This document shows positions 45,721-59,377 of a stretch of 64,000 bases of DNA, piece by piece. The DNA comes from Lacticaseibacillus saniviri JCM 17471 = DSM 24301 (lineage in GTDB: Bacteria > Bacillota > Bacilli > Lactobacillales > Lactobacillaceae). Both the position numbers and the translations under genes were made by a program. The notes under the pieces were generated by a model. The model saw nothing but the letters and a program-made list of their open reading frames with translations. It was not told the DNA's origin and ran no database searches. The stretch lies in the NCBI RefSeq assembly GCF_001311785.1, contig NZ_BBBX01000001.1, forward strand, positions 1-64,000. The letters run 5' to 3'. How positions within the stretch are numbered: the stretch's first letter is position 1; each line of letters starts with the position of its first letter.

Positions 45721-48700
45721 ATGCGCTTACAATTTGTTTTAGGGGACGCCACCCATGATCACAGTCAAACACTGGCCGAATCGGTCAAAAAATACTCGCT
45801 GATGATCCCAGCGCACAGGTTTTTATATGGTGCCAAATCACTTGAAGTTCAACGCCGAAGTGCACTTGTTGCAACAGTTGAGTGATGATGCCACCAGTGC
45901 CGAGAGTCGCTTGCAAGTGTTGTCTTTTTCACGTTTGGCCTGGTACTTCCTCAAAAATGACCCGGTGTACCAACAACCGCGATTGACCCAAACCAATAAC
46001 ACCATGTTGATTGCCCAGCTGCTCCAAGATAATCAAGACCAACTCACCCTGTATCGCGGCGAGAGTCAAAATGCGGGATTTATTGTGCAGTTAGGCCAGC
46101 AACTCAGCGAATTGACCAATGGCCGAATCACCGCTGAAGATCTCGCTGGCGTCAAACTCGAGGCGACGGATCCCCATCAAGCCAAATTCAATGACTTGAC
46201 CACGCTGCTGGCCGCCTATCAACAGCGCATCGGCGAGTTTGTGACGACACCCAGCCTGATGACGGCGCTGAGTGCCAAGTTGAGCACGCTCGATCTCAGC
46301 CACACCTATTTCTTTTTAATCATTTCAATGAATTGGATGCCACTGAACTGCAGCTCGTGAATACCATGATGACACGTTCCCAGGCTGTCACATTTGGTAT
46401 GGTACTCAATAAGGCCTACACACAGGCGCCACCGGCAGCGCCATCATTGTTTCTTGAAACAGGGAAGCTCTATTTTCAGCTCTACCAACAAGCGCAGCAA
46501 TCGCAAGTGCCCGTCATGCTCGATCAGACCGCAGCCAAGCGCAATCTGACCCCAGCGATGCAGGGCATCAATGATTTCTGGCGCCGCAACATCGATTTTG
46601 ACCAAGTCCACTTACCAACGCAGGTACCGGTATTCAGACAGCAAAGGCCAGTGACGCCTATCACGAGTTGCGCACTGTCGCGATTCAAATCGCGCAGCAA
46701 GTCAGGCAGGGTGCCCGTTACCGCGACTTCTTGATTGTGGCTCGATATCTTGATCCCTATCAAACCAGTATCCCAGCAATTTTTAGCGAACTCGATTTAC
46801 CGTATTTCCTCGATCTCGAACAACCGATGCAGAACCATCCACTGGTGATTCTGATCGATAGTCTGTTTGAAGTGAACCGGCAGTATTACAGCTATCGTAG
46901 CGTGATGCAACTGCTCAAAACAGAATTGTTGTTGCCGACTGATGTGAGCGTTGATGCGTTTCGCTCGGCGCTCGATACCACGGATAATTATCTACTCAAG
47001 ACGGGCAAGGCGGGGCGTTCATGGTTTGATCCCAAGCCGTGGCGCTACTATCCACCACGCATGGAAGATGAACTGGATCCTGAAGATGAACCCAAAACCC
47101 AGCAGATTAACCAGATCAAGCAATTCGTGCAGCAGGTCATTCAACCCATCATGAAGCAACTCACCGCCGCAAAAACTGGTCGAGACGCTGCCAGCGCTTT
47201 GTATCAGGGCTTAGTCAGTGCGGGGGTTTTAACCCAGCTCGCAAATTGGCGCCAACAAGCGACAGACCGCGGCCAGCTGCAAACCGCCCAGGCGCAGACC
47301 CAAGTTTGGCAGACATTGAGTCAGTTGCTCGATGACTTCGTGGCCGTCTTTGGCGAACAGGCCTTCAGCTTGGAACAGTTCCATCAATTACTGGATGCGG
47401 GTTTTGCCAGTGCCAGCTACACCCAAATTCCATCAACACTCGACCAGGTCATTATCTCAGAAACAGGTTTGACGCGGTTAAACACAGCCAAACACATCTA
47501 TGTCATCGGCGCAACGAGTCTTGTGATGCCTGATCAACCCAGCGAGAATCAATTGCTCAATGCGGACGATCGCAGTATTTTGCTCGAACGCCTGCCTGAG
47601 GACCGTTTCTTGCCGACGGTGGGTCCAGATACGACATTGCGTGATCCCTTCCTCAACTATCTGGCATTCACGGCCGCAAGTGAGACGCTCAGTTTGAGCT
47701 ATCCAATCAATGCAGACAGTGAATTGACACCATCTATTTATTTCACGCAATTGAATCAAGCCTTTCAGCTGACACCGAGCTTGTGGCAAGCACCGACATT
47801 GACAACACCACTGAGTGACATTCTTGGTAGCACGCGCAGTCTCATCAGTGACTGGTTAACCGTTGCTCGCGCGGCAAAAGACCACAACCAGCAACTGCCC
47901 GCCAGTTGGGCCGCTGTGCTGCCCGCATTAAAAAGCAGCCAGTATGGCGATCTGGCGACACAACTGGCTGCCAGCATCAACTACACCAATGATGTCGGCA
48001 AACTTAATGCGAAGCTCGCCACAGCGCTCTATGGCGAACGTCTCATGGTCTCGGTCTCACAGTTGGAGACGTATTTCAGGAATCATTTTGAATACTTCCT
48101 CAAATACGGGTTACGCCTGCAGCCAAGACCTGAATTTATTCTGACCCCAGCGGACACCGGCAGTCTCTTCCATGGCGCCCTGGATCAGTTCATCAGTCGC
48201 AGCGACGCTTTGCCCGATCTCGATGCGACACAGATTCAACAGCAGGTCAGTGAGCTCATCGACGGCATGATTGTGCAACCTGGGTACGAAATTCTGACCA
48301 GCAGCGCGCGATTTAACTTCATCACTAAACAACTCAAGGCGCTGCTCACACAAGTGGTTATCGCAATCAGCCAGCAACAGACCCAAAGTGATTTCCATCC
48401 CGTCGCTACTGAATTGATGTTCGGGCAAATCGGGAAAGAACACGGGCTAACGCCGTTGATTTATGAGCTGCCAAACGGTCGCCAAGTGCAGATGCGCGGC
48501 AAAATTGACCGATTGGATACATTCAAGGATCAAGACCAGACATACTTCTTGGTGTTGGATTACAAATCCAGCCAACATACCTTTAACGACGCCGATGCCT
48601 ACTATGGACAGGCGTTACAGATGTTGACGTATCTGGCAGCCGTGATTAACGATGCCAAAGTCAAGCACCAACAGATGCGACCAGCAGGGGCGGTGTACTT

Positions 48701-49190
48701 CCAATTGCACAATCCGCGGGTGAAATACGACCGCTATCGGGGACCCGATGTGGCCAAGAATCTGCTCAAGGCATTCCAGATGCAGGGCATTCTGATTGAA
48801 ACCGACGATCTCGACAGTCCCATCTTCTATCATCTGGATCGTGGCGTGAATCCCGAAATCGGCGGCACATCAGATATTGTGCGGTTGAAATTCACCAAAT
48901 CAGGATCATTGAGCAAGTCAGGCGTCGACGTCATGAGTCAAGAAGATTTAGAACGCTATTTGAACAACAATCAAAACCGAATTATTGAAGCGGCGCTTGG
49001 TATCAGCGAAGGCGATATCGCGTTAAATCCCACGCAATATAACGATGAGGCAGACACGATTACGCGCAGTGATTTCGGTGCAATCATGCAATTTGATCCC
49101 GCGCTACCAACCAATAATTATCGGCAACTCAAACTACTCAAGCGCCAAGATGTGCTCGAGTTACTCAAGCCCAAGAAGAAGGAGGATTAA
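45721..49190 (+). CDS. rexB: ATP-dependent nuclease subunit RexB/AddB (four frameshifts)
   Basis: Subunit B of the RexAB (AddAB-type) helicase-nuclease that resects double-strand breaks for RecA; 1157 residues corrected, normal for lactobacilli. It begins [20 protein letters not shown], contains an inactive helicase-like core, and ends with a RecB-type nuclease domain ([14 protein letters not shown] with the [12 protein letters not shown] block). No Fe-S cysteine set is seen around the nuclease, as in streptococcal RexB. Missing bases: A run 45787-45792, T run 45820-45824, T run 46313-46317, C near 46635. GAAAGGAG precedes the ATG. rexA follows after 2 bases. Confidence 0.9.
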
Positions 49191-49192
49191 TC

Positions 49193-52100
49193 GTGCCAAA
49201 GTTTACTCAGAGTCAACAGATGGCCGTTGAAGCGAGTGGCCATGATATTTTGGTCTCCGCTTCGGCTGGTTCCGGGAAGACCACTGTCCTGGTGGAACGC
49301 ATCATCCAAAAGATTCTTCACGGGCAAGACATTCGCCGGCTTTTAATCGTGACCTTCACCAAGGCGGCCACAGAAGAGATGCGCCAACGCATCCAAAAAC
49401 AATCAAAACCCAACTCGATGAGGATGCGAGCTTAACCCCTGCACAACGCAAGCATCTCAATCAGCAACAGGCGTTTGTGTCGACCGCACCGATTCACACC
49501 CTAGACGCGTTCAACTTACAATTAGTCCAGCGGTATTACTATTTACTCGATTTGGATCCGCAATTTCGGCTGCTAGCGGATGAGGCAGAACGGGCACTCA
49601 TCGAAGAAGATGTCTGGGATCAGGTGCGTGAAGCCTATTATGCCGGGGATCGACAAGCAGATTTCGAAACCTTGACGACTGTCTTTAGCCGCGATCGCGA
49701 TGATTTGGGCCTCCAGCAGCTGGTCTTTCGCTTGCTCGATTTTGCCAATATCAATCCCGACCCGCTCAATTGGCTCAAAAATATTGTCGTGCCGTACCAG
49801 CAAGCTGACTACAGCCAAAGTGAGCAATTCAAACAGGCCTTTGTGCCGCTATTTAAGCAACGGTTGCAGGATGTCGCCTCACTTTTTGAGCGCGCCATCG
49901 CACTGACCAATGAATCTGCACTGGAGCGCTGGCATGAACAGCTCCAAGCCGATTTGGCACTCATCAAGCCTTGGTTGAGTGACGAACCTAAGACCTACGC
50001 ACAACTCGCCGAGATTGAAATGGTCGGTTTTGCACGTTGGCCGGGCGCCAAAAAGGCGGATGAATTGGACGACACCCAGGTTGCCGCCAAGAAACAAGCG
50101 CAGGCATTGCGTGATCAAGCCAAGAAGCTATTAGACAGCAACGTGGTGTCACTCGTGGCGCTGAGCGAAGAAGACCTCGCCAATGCGCTCACACAGGCCG
50201 GGCCGATTGTGGCGCTGCTCAGTGAAGTGACGATTGAGTTCAATCGCGCGTTTCAGGCGGAAAAAAATCGACGGCACTTGCAAGATTATGGCGATCTGGC
50301 GCACAACGCGTTGGCAATCTTGAATCAAACCGATCCAGCCACCGACCAGCCACTCAAAGAGAGCATTCGCGCCGGCTTCGATGAGGTCATGATCGACGAA
50401 TATCAGGATATCAACCCGCTCCAAGAAGCGATGCTCGATGCCGTGAGTCAACCAGACCCCGGCAATCGCTTCATGGTCGGCGATGTGAAGCAGAGTATCT
50501 ATGCCTTTCGCTTAGCCAACCCCAAACTCTTTTTGGAGAAGTACCAACGTTTTGCGGATGATAGCAACGCTGGTCAACGGATTATTCTGGCGGAAAACTT
50601 TCGCTCCTCGCGCAATGTCTTGGATTTCACCAACCTGATTTTTAGTCAGGTGATGGACCAGGCGGTGGGGGATATGGCTTATGATGAAGCGGCCGAGCTG
50701 AAACTGGGGGCAAAAGATATTCCGGAAGACTTTGCGCCCACCACCCAAGTCTTGTTGTACGACGATGAAGCGGCCAAGCCGGCGATAAGCCAGCCCTAGG
50801 CAAAGATCGCGGTCAGGTGCAATTGGTGGTGCAACAGATTCAACAGATGATGGCAGAGCCTGCGATGCTCTATGACCGTAAGCAACAGCAGCTGCGCCCC
50901 GTCACCTATGGCGATATCACCATCTTGACCCGCTCGCGTAGCCTAAACACCGTGATTCAAGATGAATTCGCTAAGGCTGCGATTCCACTGGTGCTGCCCG
51001 ACGCTAAGAATTACTTCAAGACCACCGAGTTACAAGTGATGCTGTCGCTGTTACGCGTGGTCGATAATCCCAAGCAGGAAATCCCTCTGGTCGCGGTTTT
51101 GCGGTCACCAATTGTTGGCCTCACCGCCGATCAGCTCACTTTGATTCGCTTGGCTGACCGCTCACAACCGTACTATGATGCGGTGAGCGCGTTCCTATCC
51201 CAAGATGAGTCCACGCTGACACCGCTGGGACAAGAAACCTACCACAAGCTTCAGCGCTTCATGACGCAACTCAATCAGTTCCGAGAACTCGCTCGCAATA
51301 ATCAACTGGTCGACTTGATCTGGGCCATCTATGCGGAAACGGGCTACCTCGATTTTGTCGGTGGCATGCCCGGTGGCCCACAGCGTCAAGCCAACTTGCG
51401 GGCGTTGTATGAGCGGGCCCACACCTATGAGCAAAATGGGTTTAAGGGTTTATTTCCCTTCGTCCACTTTGTTGAACTGATGCAACGTGGTGATCAGGAT
51501 CTGGCACAACCCGTGGTCCTTGATCCTAACGTCAATGCCGTTCATGTGATGACAATTCACCAGAGTAAGGGGCTTGAATTCCCCGTCGTCTTCTTGCTCA
51601 ATACCAGCAAGCGATTCAATGAGCAGGACACCCATCAACGCATCGCACTGACGGCGCAACAGATTGGGATCAAATGGTATGACCAGGCAACCCACATGGA
51701 ATTTCCACTCCCACAATTGGAACTCGCTAAGGCTGAACTCAAGCAACAACTGCAGGCTGAGGAAATGCGGCTTTTGTATGTTGCACTCACCCGTGCGGAA
51801 CAACGCCTGATTCTAGTTGGTGCGGCAGCGGAAAAGCAACGTGAGGTTTGGTCAGATCAAGCTGATGGGCAGCAGACGGTCTTGTCACCGCTCGTTCGGT
51901 CCAGTGGCCACAGTTATCTAGATTGGATTGGACCCAGTCTAATGCGTCATCCAGACGCCCAACAGCCGATTCAATTGCTGTCACGCTGGGCGAGCCGCCA
52001 CAACGACTTTAACTTGCAATTCAGTGGCGAAATTGCAGTCCAAGAGGCGAGTGAACCTGATATCATGCCTCATGATGAGGCCGAATCAATCGACCTGCAT

Positions 52101-52804
52101 ACCTTCTTTGACTATCAGTATCCGCACCTTGCGGCCAGTCAAACTACCGGCTTTCAAGCCGTTTCTGAAATCAAGCGGGCCTTTGATGATCCCGATACCA
52201 TCGAATTGACCGATCAACGGCTGGACTACCTGCAGCAACATCGCTATCAATCCGATTTTGTGACCCCAGCATTTCTCAGTGAAGCCACCACAGTCAGTGC
52301 CACTGCGATTGGCTCGGCCACGCATCTGGTGCTCCAAGAAATCGATTTGACACAGCCAATCACCGCCGACAGTGTCAACCAGCTGGTCACTCAATTGGCC
52401 ACAGACGGTGTGATTGCCCCGGAAGTCGCTGCCAAAATCGATCAGAACCAAGTGCTCAATTTCTTTACGACACCATTTGGTCAGTTGCTGATTGCGCACG
52501 CTGATGATGTCCAGCGCGAAGTACCATTCTCGATGTTGCTCCCAGCGAGCCGACTGTTTGCCCAAATGCAAAATGAAGACGAGCAAGTCCTGATTCACGG
52601 GATTATTGATGGCTATCTCACATTACCAGAAGGCCTGATTTTGTTTGACTACAAGACCGATCACAATCCCGAGGTTGAGACAATGCTTGAACGCTATCGC
52701 GGCCAGCTCAATCTCTATGCCGAAGCACTCGATCATTTGACCACTCAGCCAGTCATTCAAAAAAGCTCGTCTTATTGCACAATGGCTCAATTATAGATAT
52801 TTGA
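49193..52804 (+). CDS. rexA: ATP-dependent helicase/nuclease subunit RexA/AddA (three frameshifts)
   Basis: UvrD-type helicase with a C-terminal nuclease domain; 1204 residues corrected. Walker [17 protein letters not shown], motif Ia [11 protein letters not shown], motif [12 protein letters not shown], motif [18 protein letters not shown], motif [18 protein letters not shown], motif [15 protein letters not shown]; nuclease centre [12 protein letters not shown] and [12 protein letters not shown]. Missing: A at 49395-49399, G at 50781-50782, A at 52759-52764 (restored end [16 protein letters not shown]). GGAGGATTAATC precedes the ATG. Confidence 0.93.
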
Positions 52805-52899
52805 TAAAACCGAACAGAATTCTCGCGCCTTGGCTAGTCAAGGCCGGGAATCAATAGTATGATTAAATGAAACTATCATAGAATTTTGGTGGAACAAAC

Positions 52900-55657
52900 A
52901 TGAACACCGACACCATTTATGCGGTGATTGATTTAGAAACAACAGGAACAAGCGTTAACTCGGGTGACCGTGTGATCCAAATTGGGATTGCACTGATTCA
53001 GTCTGGCCAAATTATCCAGACCGTCTCACAACTGATCAACCCGGATCGCGATGTGCCACGCCGCATTCAACAACTTACGGCAATCACACCCAAAATGCTG
53101 GTCACAGCACCTTATTTTGAGGAAATTGGACCCGTGCTTTCAGCCATGTTGAAAGACACGGTGATTGTCGCGCACAATATTAATTTTGACTATCCGTTCT
53201 TGAGTGCTGAATTCGAGCGCATCGGACTGCCTGCACTGGACAATCCCGGGATTGATACCGTGGAATTAGCTCAGGTGCTCTTACCGACAACGGGGAGTTA
53301 TCGCTTGGTCGACCTCACCAGCATGTTAGGTATTGAACACGACAATCCGCACCGCGCCGACAGTGATGCTGTCAGCACGGCCAAGTTGTTACTCAACTTG
53401 ACCAAGCGTTTTCAACATCTGCCCAGCCACACGCAGGCACAGTTGACGGCACATCCCGAGATTTTCTTGCGCGAAACCGGCCAGTACCTCAAGGTTTACG
53501 AACAAAAGAATCGGGTCTTACCTGACAGTCTGCAACAGGTGGGACGGTTTATTTTGCGCCGGCCATTGAATCTGGTCGACACGATTAACCACGCGGCCTA
53601 TCCCCAGACAGACGACCAGAAACGGCAACTGCTCAAACCTACTTATCGGTTCCGCAAGGCGCAAGGAAAGATGATGGATGCGATTTATGCGCACGCTGAA
53701 TCTGACACACCGCTCTTTATTGAAGCCGGGACCGGCATGGGGGAAGAGCCTTGGGTATCTCTTGCCGTATGCTTATCTGGCAAGTCCCCAGCACAAGTTG
53801 GTGATTACAACCGCCACCTTGGTCTTACAAGATCAGCTGGTCAACCAGACGATACCCGCTCTGGCAGAAACACTGCATCAAGAACTGCCCACTGTCACCT
53901 TAAAAGGGGCCAGTCATTATCTGGATTTACACCAGTTTGACTTGACGTTGGCGCAGACCACACAGAATCGATTGACGCGGTTGCTGCAGTTAAAACTTTT
54001 AGTCTGGCTCACCCAAACTCGGACCGGCGATCTCGATGAATTGCGACTGACAAATGATCAGTCCGCGCTCTTTGCGCAAATTCGCCACACCGGCCACTTC
54101 GGTAGCCCCGAAACCAATCCGTACTTTGCGGTTGATTTCTATGGTCAGATTCAAAACCAACTGAAGCAAGCACACATTGTGGTCACGAATCACGCCTACT
54201 TTGTGCGGCACCAGCCTGAAAAGATGGGCTATTTGGTTGTGGATGAAGCGCACCAGCTGCCCGATGTCGCGGTTTCCGCATTAGCACAGACCGTCGATTT
54301 GGGCGGCATTAAGCGCGCCATGGAACAGATTAAAAAGTGATCTCACATCCCGAGCAACCCCAATTGATGACGACCTATGCCAATGATCAAGTTATCAGCT
54401 ACCAGCTGCGCAGTATTATCACGTCGGTGGAAGAGGGTAGTGCGATTATCGATAATGTCATGGGCAAACTGTATCGGCATTTCTTCAAGCAGATGCGCCG
54501 GCAAAACGCGTTAGTCCAACCCCTCAGCCAGAACGCCTTGCGCGAGCTCTATGCGCAGGTGGGGGAAGAACTCGAGCGCCTAGCACAGCTGATCCCACAA
54601 CTGTTGACGTTAGCTAACCAGTTACCGACTGATTTTCATCGGCGGCTGAACTACTTTGTCAAAAGTGATTATCAGCTTTTCCAAAGTCTGGAGGCTCATC
54701 TCAACCAATTGACGAACCTGCTCGAGCCACTGCAGGCCTTTATTGCCAGTCATGAGACCTTGATTCAAGGCAGCAGCCAAGTCAGTCGTCTGACCATGCG
54801 CCACATCGATGATATCTTCAGCATCAAGCTTCACTGGCAAAACTTTGTCATCGCGCCGACGCTGAAGACGCTGCTGTCACCTTATCAAAGCGTCGTCTTA
54901 ACCAGTGCCACACTTCAAGTGGACCGCAGTTTGATTTCTTTGCCTCACAATTGGGCTATCCCGCACCTGATGAGGACCATCAGCTCAAGTTGCGCAGCCC
55001 GTTCCATTACAAACAACAGGCACAATTCTTCGTGGCATCTGATTCACCACAAGTCGGTAGTGACGATTATGCGACCCAACTCGCCAATGCCATCAATCAG
55101 CTGGCGGACGATGAAGCCCAAACCTTGGTCCTGTTCAATTCATTGAGCACACTAGAGGCCGTCTATCATCGCCTGAACCAACTCCCAATCGGCGCGCATC
55201 GTGAGATTTTGGCGCAAGGCGTCACCGGTTCTGCTGAGAAGATTGCGAAGCGCTTCGCATTGGGCCAAAACAGCGTGCTGCTGGGAGCGGCAAGCTTCTT
55301 TGAAGGCATCGATTATCCTGATCGCCTGCTGGAACGTATCATCTTGACGCGCCTGCCGTTTGATTCACCTGATCAACCCGATGTGAAGGCGCGCTACGCC
55401 CAACTCACGGCGGCCCATCAGAATCCATTCCAAGTCGATGCCCTGCCACGCGCGACCATGCGCCTGCGCCAAAGTTTTGGCCGCTTGATTCGACGGCCAA
55501 CAGACAAGGGTGTGTTCATCGTCTTGGATGATCGCTTGATCAATAATGGTTACGGTAAAAAATGCAAAAAGCCCTGCCAAACCTGAAACCGATGGTGCTC
55601 GATATTGCCACCATCGCCGATTACCAGGCAGACTGGCTCGGTCAAGACAAAGAATAA
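52900..55657 (+). CDS. dinG: DinG-family helicase with N-terminal exonuclease (four frameshifts)
   Basis: 919 residues corrected. The N-terminal DEDD 3'-5' exonuclease domain (about 1-165) shows VIDLETTGTSVNSGDRVIQI, VAHNINFDYPFL and HRADSDA. The XPD-like helicase part has AGTGMGKSLGYLLP (Walker A), VVDEAHQLPD (motif II), VVLTSATLQV, and RLRQSFGRLIRRPTDKG (motif VI). Shifts: one extra G at 53739-53743, one A missing at 54332-54336, one T missing at 54930-54932, one A missing at 55557-55562. This exonuclease-helicase fusion is the normal Firmicutes form. Confidence 0.92.
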
Positions 55658-55675
55658 GGATAAAGAGGTGGTTAC

Positions 55676-56163
55676 ATGCGGCGACAACAACGCCCCCGTT
55701 GGCGCAAATGGCTTTGGATCTTACCCGTTGTGTTACTGATTGCCGGTTTCTCTGGTTGGTATTACAGAGCACAAGCGCCGCGCAATCAACTGCGCCGCGA
55801 AGCGATTCAAATCGCGACAAAGCAAGCAGGACTCACGCAAGTGGATCAATTCTATTGGTTCACGCACGGTGCTAGCTACCTCACAGTGGCTGGCACGACC
55901 AAGAACAAACGGCCGGTTTATGTTTGATTCGCCAAAGTAATGGCAAGGTTGTGGTGTTGAATCAAAAAGACGGCATCACACCAGCCAAGGCCAGAGCACA
56001 AGCGGCCACGTATCAACCTAAGAAGATTCTGAGTGTCACTTTGGGTGAACGCCGCAAGCAAGTGATTTGGGATGTCAGTTACTTGGATCAAAACGGTAAA
56101 TTGGGTTATGTGAGCTACAATTTCAAGACGGGCAATCAAGTCCAATCCATTCGAAATATTTAA
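55676..56163 (+). CDS. ypmB: YpmB-like protein, DUF5590 (frameshifted)
   Basis: 162 residues corrected. A basic N-terminus and one membrane helix (WLWILPVVLLIAGFSGWYY) anchor an extracellular domain (FYWFTHGASYLTVAGTTKNK...KVVVLNQKDGITPAKARAQA). It matches the YpmB family, found upstream of aspB in Bacillus and lactobacilli. A T is missing at 55923-55925 (restored RPVYVLIRQSNG). GAGGTGGTTAC precedes the ATG. Function unknown. Confidence 0.85.
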
Positions 56164-56176
56164 GGGAGATGGCAGT

Positions 56177-57361
56177 ATGCATTTAGCAAAACGGGTTAGT
56201 AAACTTCAACCCTCCGCGACACTCGCACTCAGCCGACAAGCGCAGCAACTTGCACAAAGTGGGCAAGACGTGATCGATTTGTCGATTGGACAACCTGATT
56301 TCACAACACCACGCGTGATCAAGGATGCGGCCATCAGCGCCATTAATGACGGCTCAGCTAGTTTCTATACGCCAGCTAATGGATTGCCAGCCTTGCGGGA
56401 AGCCATCAGCCAACACATCTATCAACAAAATGGTGTCACTTACTCACCTGATCAAATCGCGGTTACTAACGGGGCAAAATACGCCTTGGCCAGTGTCTTC
56501 AATTTGATTTTGAATGCGGGTGACAACGTCTTGATTCCGGTCCCTTATTGGGTCTCGTATGTTGAACAGGTGCGCTTAGCTGAGGGTGAACCCATCCTGG
56601 TGCCTTCACAGTCTGGCTTCAAGGTCACCGTTGATGAACTGGAAGCGGCCCGGACCGATAAAACCCGCGCGATTATTTTGAACAGTCCCCAGAATCCAAC
56701 CGGCGTCGTCTACTCTAAGCAGGAGTTGACCCTGATTGGGAATTGGGCGGTGCAACACCAAATTTTGATTATTGCGGATGATATTTACCGCGATCTTGTC
56801 TATAATGGAACTAATTTCACTTCGATGATTAGTATCGATCCTGCGATTACGGCTAATACCATCTTGATTTCTGGTGTCTCCAAAACCTACGCGATGACGG
56901 GGTGGCGCATCGGGTATGTGGCGGGACCGGCCAAGTTCATGCAGACATTCAGCGCTTATCTCAGCCACACGACTGGGAACCCAGCAACGGTCAGCCAGTA
57001 CGCGGCGATTGCAGCCTATACGGTCGATCAAGGCATTGTGGAAACCATGCGGCAGGCATTTGAAACGCGCTTAAACCGCCTGTATCCATTGATTGCCGCA
57101 ATTCCTGGGTTCGATCTCGATGAGAAACCAACTGGCGCCTTCTATCTTTTTCCAAAGATTAAGCGCACAGTGGAACTGTTGAACTATGCGACAACAGATG
57201 ATTTTGCGGCCGCATTACTGGCTGAAACAGGCGTTGCGATTGTTCCAGGACGCGCATTTGGGATGCCCGAATATGCGCGGATCAGTTATGCCAAGGATCT
57301 TGAAAGTCTCGAAGAAGCTGCTAATCGCATGCAAGCATTTGTCACCAAAACTATGATTTAG
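56177..57361 (+). CDS. aspB: aspartate aminotransferase
   Basis: PLP-dependent class I aminotransferase, 394 residues, intact. Start [32 protein letters not shown]; cofactor-binding [12 protein letters not shown]; the PLP lysine in [20 protein letters not shown]; and [20 protein letters not shown]. It makes aspartate from oxaloacetate and glutamate, feeding the asparaginyl-tRNA pathway next door. It lies 13 bases after ypmB and 11 before asnS. Confidence 0.94.
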   Translation: MHLAKRVSKLQPSATLALSRQAQQLAQSGQDVIDLSIGQPDFTTPRVIKDAAISAINDGSASFYTPANGLPALREAISQHIYQQNGVTYSPDQIAVTNGAKYALASVFNLILNAGDNVLIPVPYWVSYVEQVRLAEGEPILVPSQSGFKVTVDELEAARTDKTRAIILNSPQNPTGVVYSKQELTLIGNWAVQHQILIIADDIYRDLVYNGTNFTSMISIDPAITANTILISGVSKTYAMTGWRIGYVAGPAKFMQTFSAYLSHTTGNPATVSQYAAIAAYTVDQGIVETMRQAFETRLNRLYPLIAAIPGFDLDEKPTGAFYLFPKIKRTVELLNYATTDDFAAALLAETGVAIVPGRAFGMPEYARISYAKDLESLEEAANRMQAFVTKTMI

Positions 57362-57372
57362 GGAGCGTATTT

Positions 57373-58671
57373 ATGACGGAACAAATTCGAATTATTGATG
57401 CAAAAGACCACGTCGACCAAGAAGTTAAAATTGGGGCATGGTTAACCGATAAGCGGAGCAGTGGGAAGATTTCATTCCTACAATTGCGCGATGGCAGTGC
57501 TTATTTCCAAGGTGTTGTTGTCAAAAATGCTGTGGGCGAGGAAATGTTCCAAGTTGCGAAAGAACTCCGCCAAGAAACCAGCATGTGGATTACCGGTGTG
57601 ATTCATGAAGATTCACGGAGCCATTTTGGTTACGAAATTGAAGTCAGCAACATTGAAGTGATCGGTGAATCTAGTGATTATCCCATCACACCTAAGGAAC
57701 ACGGGATCGAATTCTTACTGGATCACCGTCACTTATGGTTGCGCTCCAAGCGCCAATTTGCGATCCAACAAATCCGTAACGAAATGATTCGCGCAACCTA
57801 TGAATTCTTCAACAATGAAGGCTTCATCAAGATGGATGCGCCAATTCTGACGGGTTCAGCACCAGAAGGCACCACTGAATTATTCGAAACAGATTACTTC
57901 GATCAACCAGCTTACTTGAGTCAATCCGGTCAGTTATACGCTGAAGCGGGCGCCATGGCGTATGGTAAGGTGTTCACATTCGGTCCCGTATTCCGTGCCG
58001 AAAAGAGTAAGACACGTCGTCACTTGACCGAATTCTGGATGATTGAACCTGAAATGGCCTTCATGCATCAGGACCAAAGCTTAGAGGTTCAAGAACGCTA
58101 CATCGCTTACTTGGTCCAATCAGTGATCGATCACTGCGAATACGAACTGAAGCTTTTGGATCGCGATGTCGACCAATTGAAGAAGTACACCAAGTTACCA
58201 TTCCCTCGCTTGAGCTACGATGATGCGATCACCATGTTGCAAGACAACGACTTCGATGTGAAGTGGGGTGATGACTTTGGTTCACCTGAAGAAACCTTCA
58301 TCTCCGATCAATTCGAACAACCTGTCTTCATCTTGAATTATCCAAAGTCCATCAAGCCATTCTATATGAAGCCACATCCTGATCGTGACGACGTTTATCT
58401 GTGTGCCGATTTGCTGGCGCCAGAAGGTTACGGTGAAATCATCGGTGGTTCCGAACGTGAAACCGACTACGATGCACTCGAAGAACGCATCTTAGCGGGT
58501 GGTTTGGATCTTGAAAACTATCAATGGTACTTAGACTTACGCCGTTATGGGAGCGTGCCTCACTCTGGATTTGGTTTAGGTCTCGAACGTGCAATCACGT
58601 GGATCTGCCACTTGGATCACTTGCGCGAAACCATTCCATTCCCACGCATGATCAACCGGATCAAGCCATAA
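57373..58671 (+). CDS. asnS: asparaginyl-tRNA synthetase
   Basis: Class IIb synthetase, 432 residues, intact. N-terminal OB-fold ([20 protein letters not shown]), motif 2 ([29 protein letters not shown]), and motif 3 ([18 protein letters not shown]). The [11 protein letters not shown] segment fits asparagine specificity rather than aspartate. GGGAGCG precedes the ATG. No T-box leader is present here, unlike hisS and glyQ; it is read from the dinG-ypmB-aspB unit. Confidence 0.96.
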   Translation: MTEQIRIIDAKDHVDQEVKIGAWLTDKRSSGKISFLQLRDGSAYFQGVVVKNAVGEEMFQVAKELRQETSMWITGVIHEDSRSHFGYEIEVSNIEVIGESSDYPITPKEHGIEFLLDHRHLWLRSKRQFAIQQIRNEMIRATYEFFNNEGFIKMDAPILTGSAPEGTTELFETDYFDQPAYLSQSGQLYAEAGAMAYGKVFTFGPVFRAEKSKTRRHLTEFWMIEPEMAFMHQDQSLEVQERYIAYLVQSVIDHCEYELKLLDRDVDQLKKYTKLPFPRLSYDDAITMLQDNDFDVKWGDDFGSPEETFISDQFEQPVFILNYPKSIKPFYMKPHPDRDDVYLCADLLAPEGYGEIIGGSERETDYDALEERILAGGLDLENYQWYLDLRRYGSVPHSGFGLGLERAITWICHLDHLRETIPFPRMINRIKP

Positions 58672-58690
58672 CACAGCACAAATACTTATC

Positions 58691-58727
58691 AAAAAGGGTT
58701 GGACAATGTTGTCAAAACCCTTTTTGT
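58691..58727 (+). terminator. terminator after asnS
   Basis: AAAAAGGGTT (58691-58700) pairs with AACCCTTTTT (58716-58725), and inside it GGACAA can pair with TTGTC. Confidence 0.75.
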
Positions 58728-58755
58728 GTCACTTTGTTTTGAAGGGAGTTACACC

Positions 58756-59366
58756 GTGTCCGATCTCGATGCTTTCATGGCCGCTGGTTCAACCAGTGTG
58801 TCGAATCTCATTCTTGAACACTTCAATCAGACAGGACTGACAATCAATGAACTCGTTGTCTATCTCTATCTGAGTTACTGGCAACAGAATCATCAAGAAG
58901 CGCCTGATTTGGCCACCATTGCCAATCTGACCCAGCTCTCACAGGCTGATTTGTTCGCGGTTATCAATAACCTGATTCAAAAAAGGCAATCCAACTCACC
59001 AGCACGGTCAACCATGCCGGCCAGACCAGCGATCATTATGACCTGAGTCCCTTGTTGATTCAGTTGCTCGGGACACAGACAGCTGAGGCAAGCCAGCCGG
59101 AACCAGCGCAGGGCAGTTCTTTATTTTCAATGGTTGAAGTCGAATTTGGCCGGCCACTATCACCAATAGAACAACAGACGATTCGCGCCTGGCTAGAAGA
59201 GGATCACTATGCACCAGAAATGATTCAGTTGGCCTTGCGTGAAGCCGTGCTGAATCAGGCCTATTCACTCCGCTACATGGACCGCGTCTTAATCAATTGG
59301 GAGAAGCGGCATCTGACCACACCACAACAGGTGCAAGCGGATAAAGATCGCCAAAACGGTTTGTAG
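58756..59366 (+). CDS. dnaD: DnaD family replication protein (frameshifted)
   Basis: 203 residues corrected. Primosomal protein for replication restart. N-terminal winged-helix part (FNQTGLTINELVVYLYLSYW, DLATIANLTQLSQADLFAVI) and C-terminal DnaD domain (VEFGRPLSPIEQQTIRAWLE, YSLRYMDRVLINWEKRHL). One A is missing at the A6 run 58979-58984 (restored IQKKAIQLTSTVNHAG). The GTG start is 7 bases after GAAGGGAG. nth follows after 11 bases, the conserved Firmicutes pair. Confidence 0.92.
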
Positions 59367-59377
59367 GAGGGGAGTTC

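Noticed and set aside
54332-54336. Programmed ribosomal frameshifting at A runs (dinG, dnaG, rexA)
   Set aside because: The same kind of break occurs in dozens of genes at A, T, G and C runs, without a common slippery heptamer or downstream structure.
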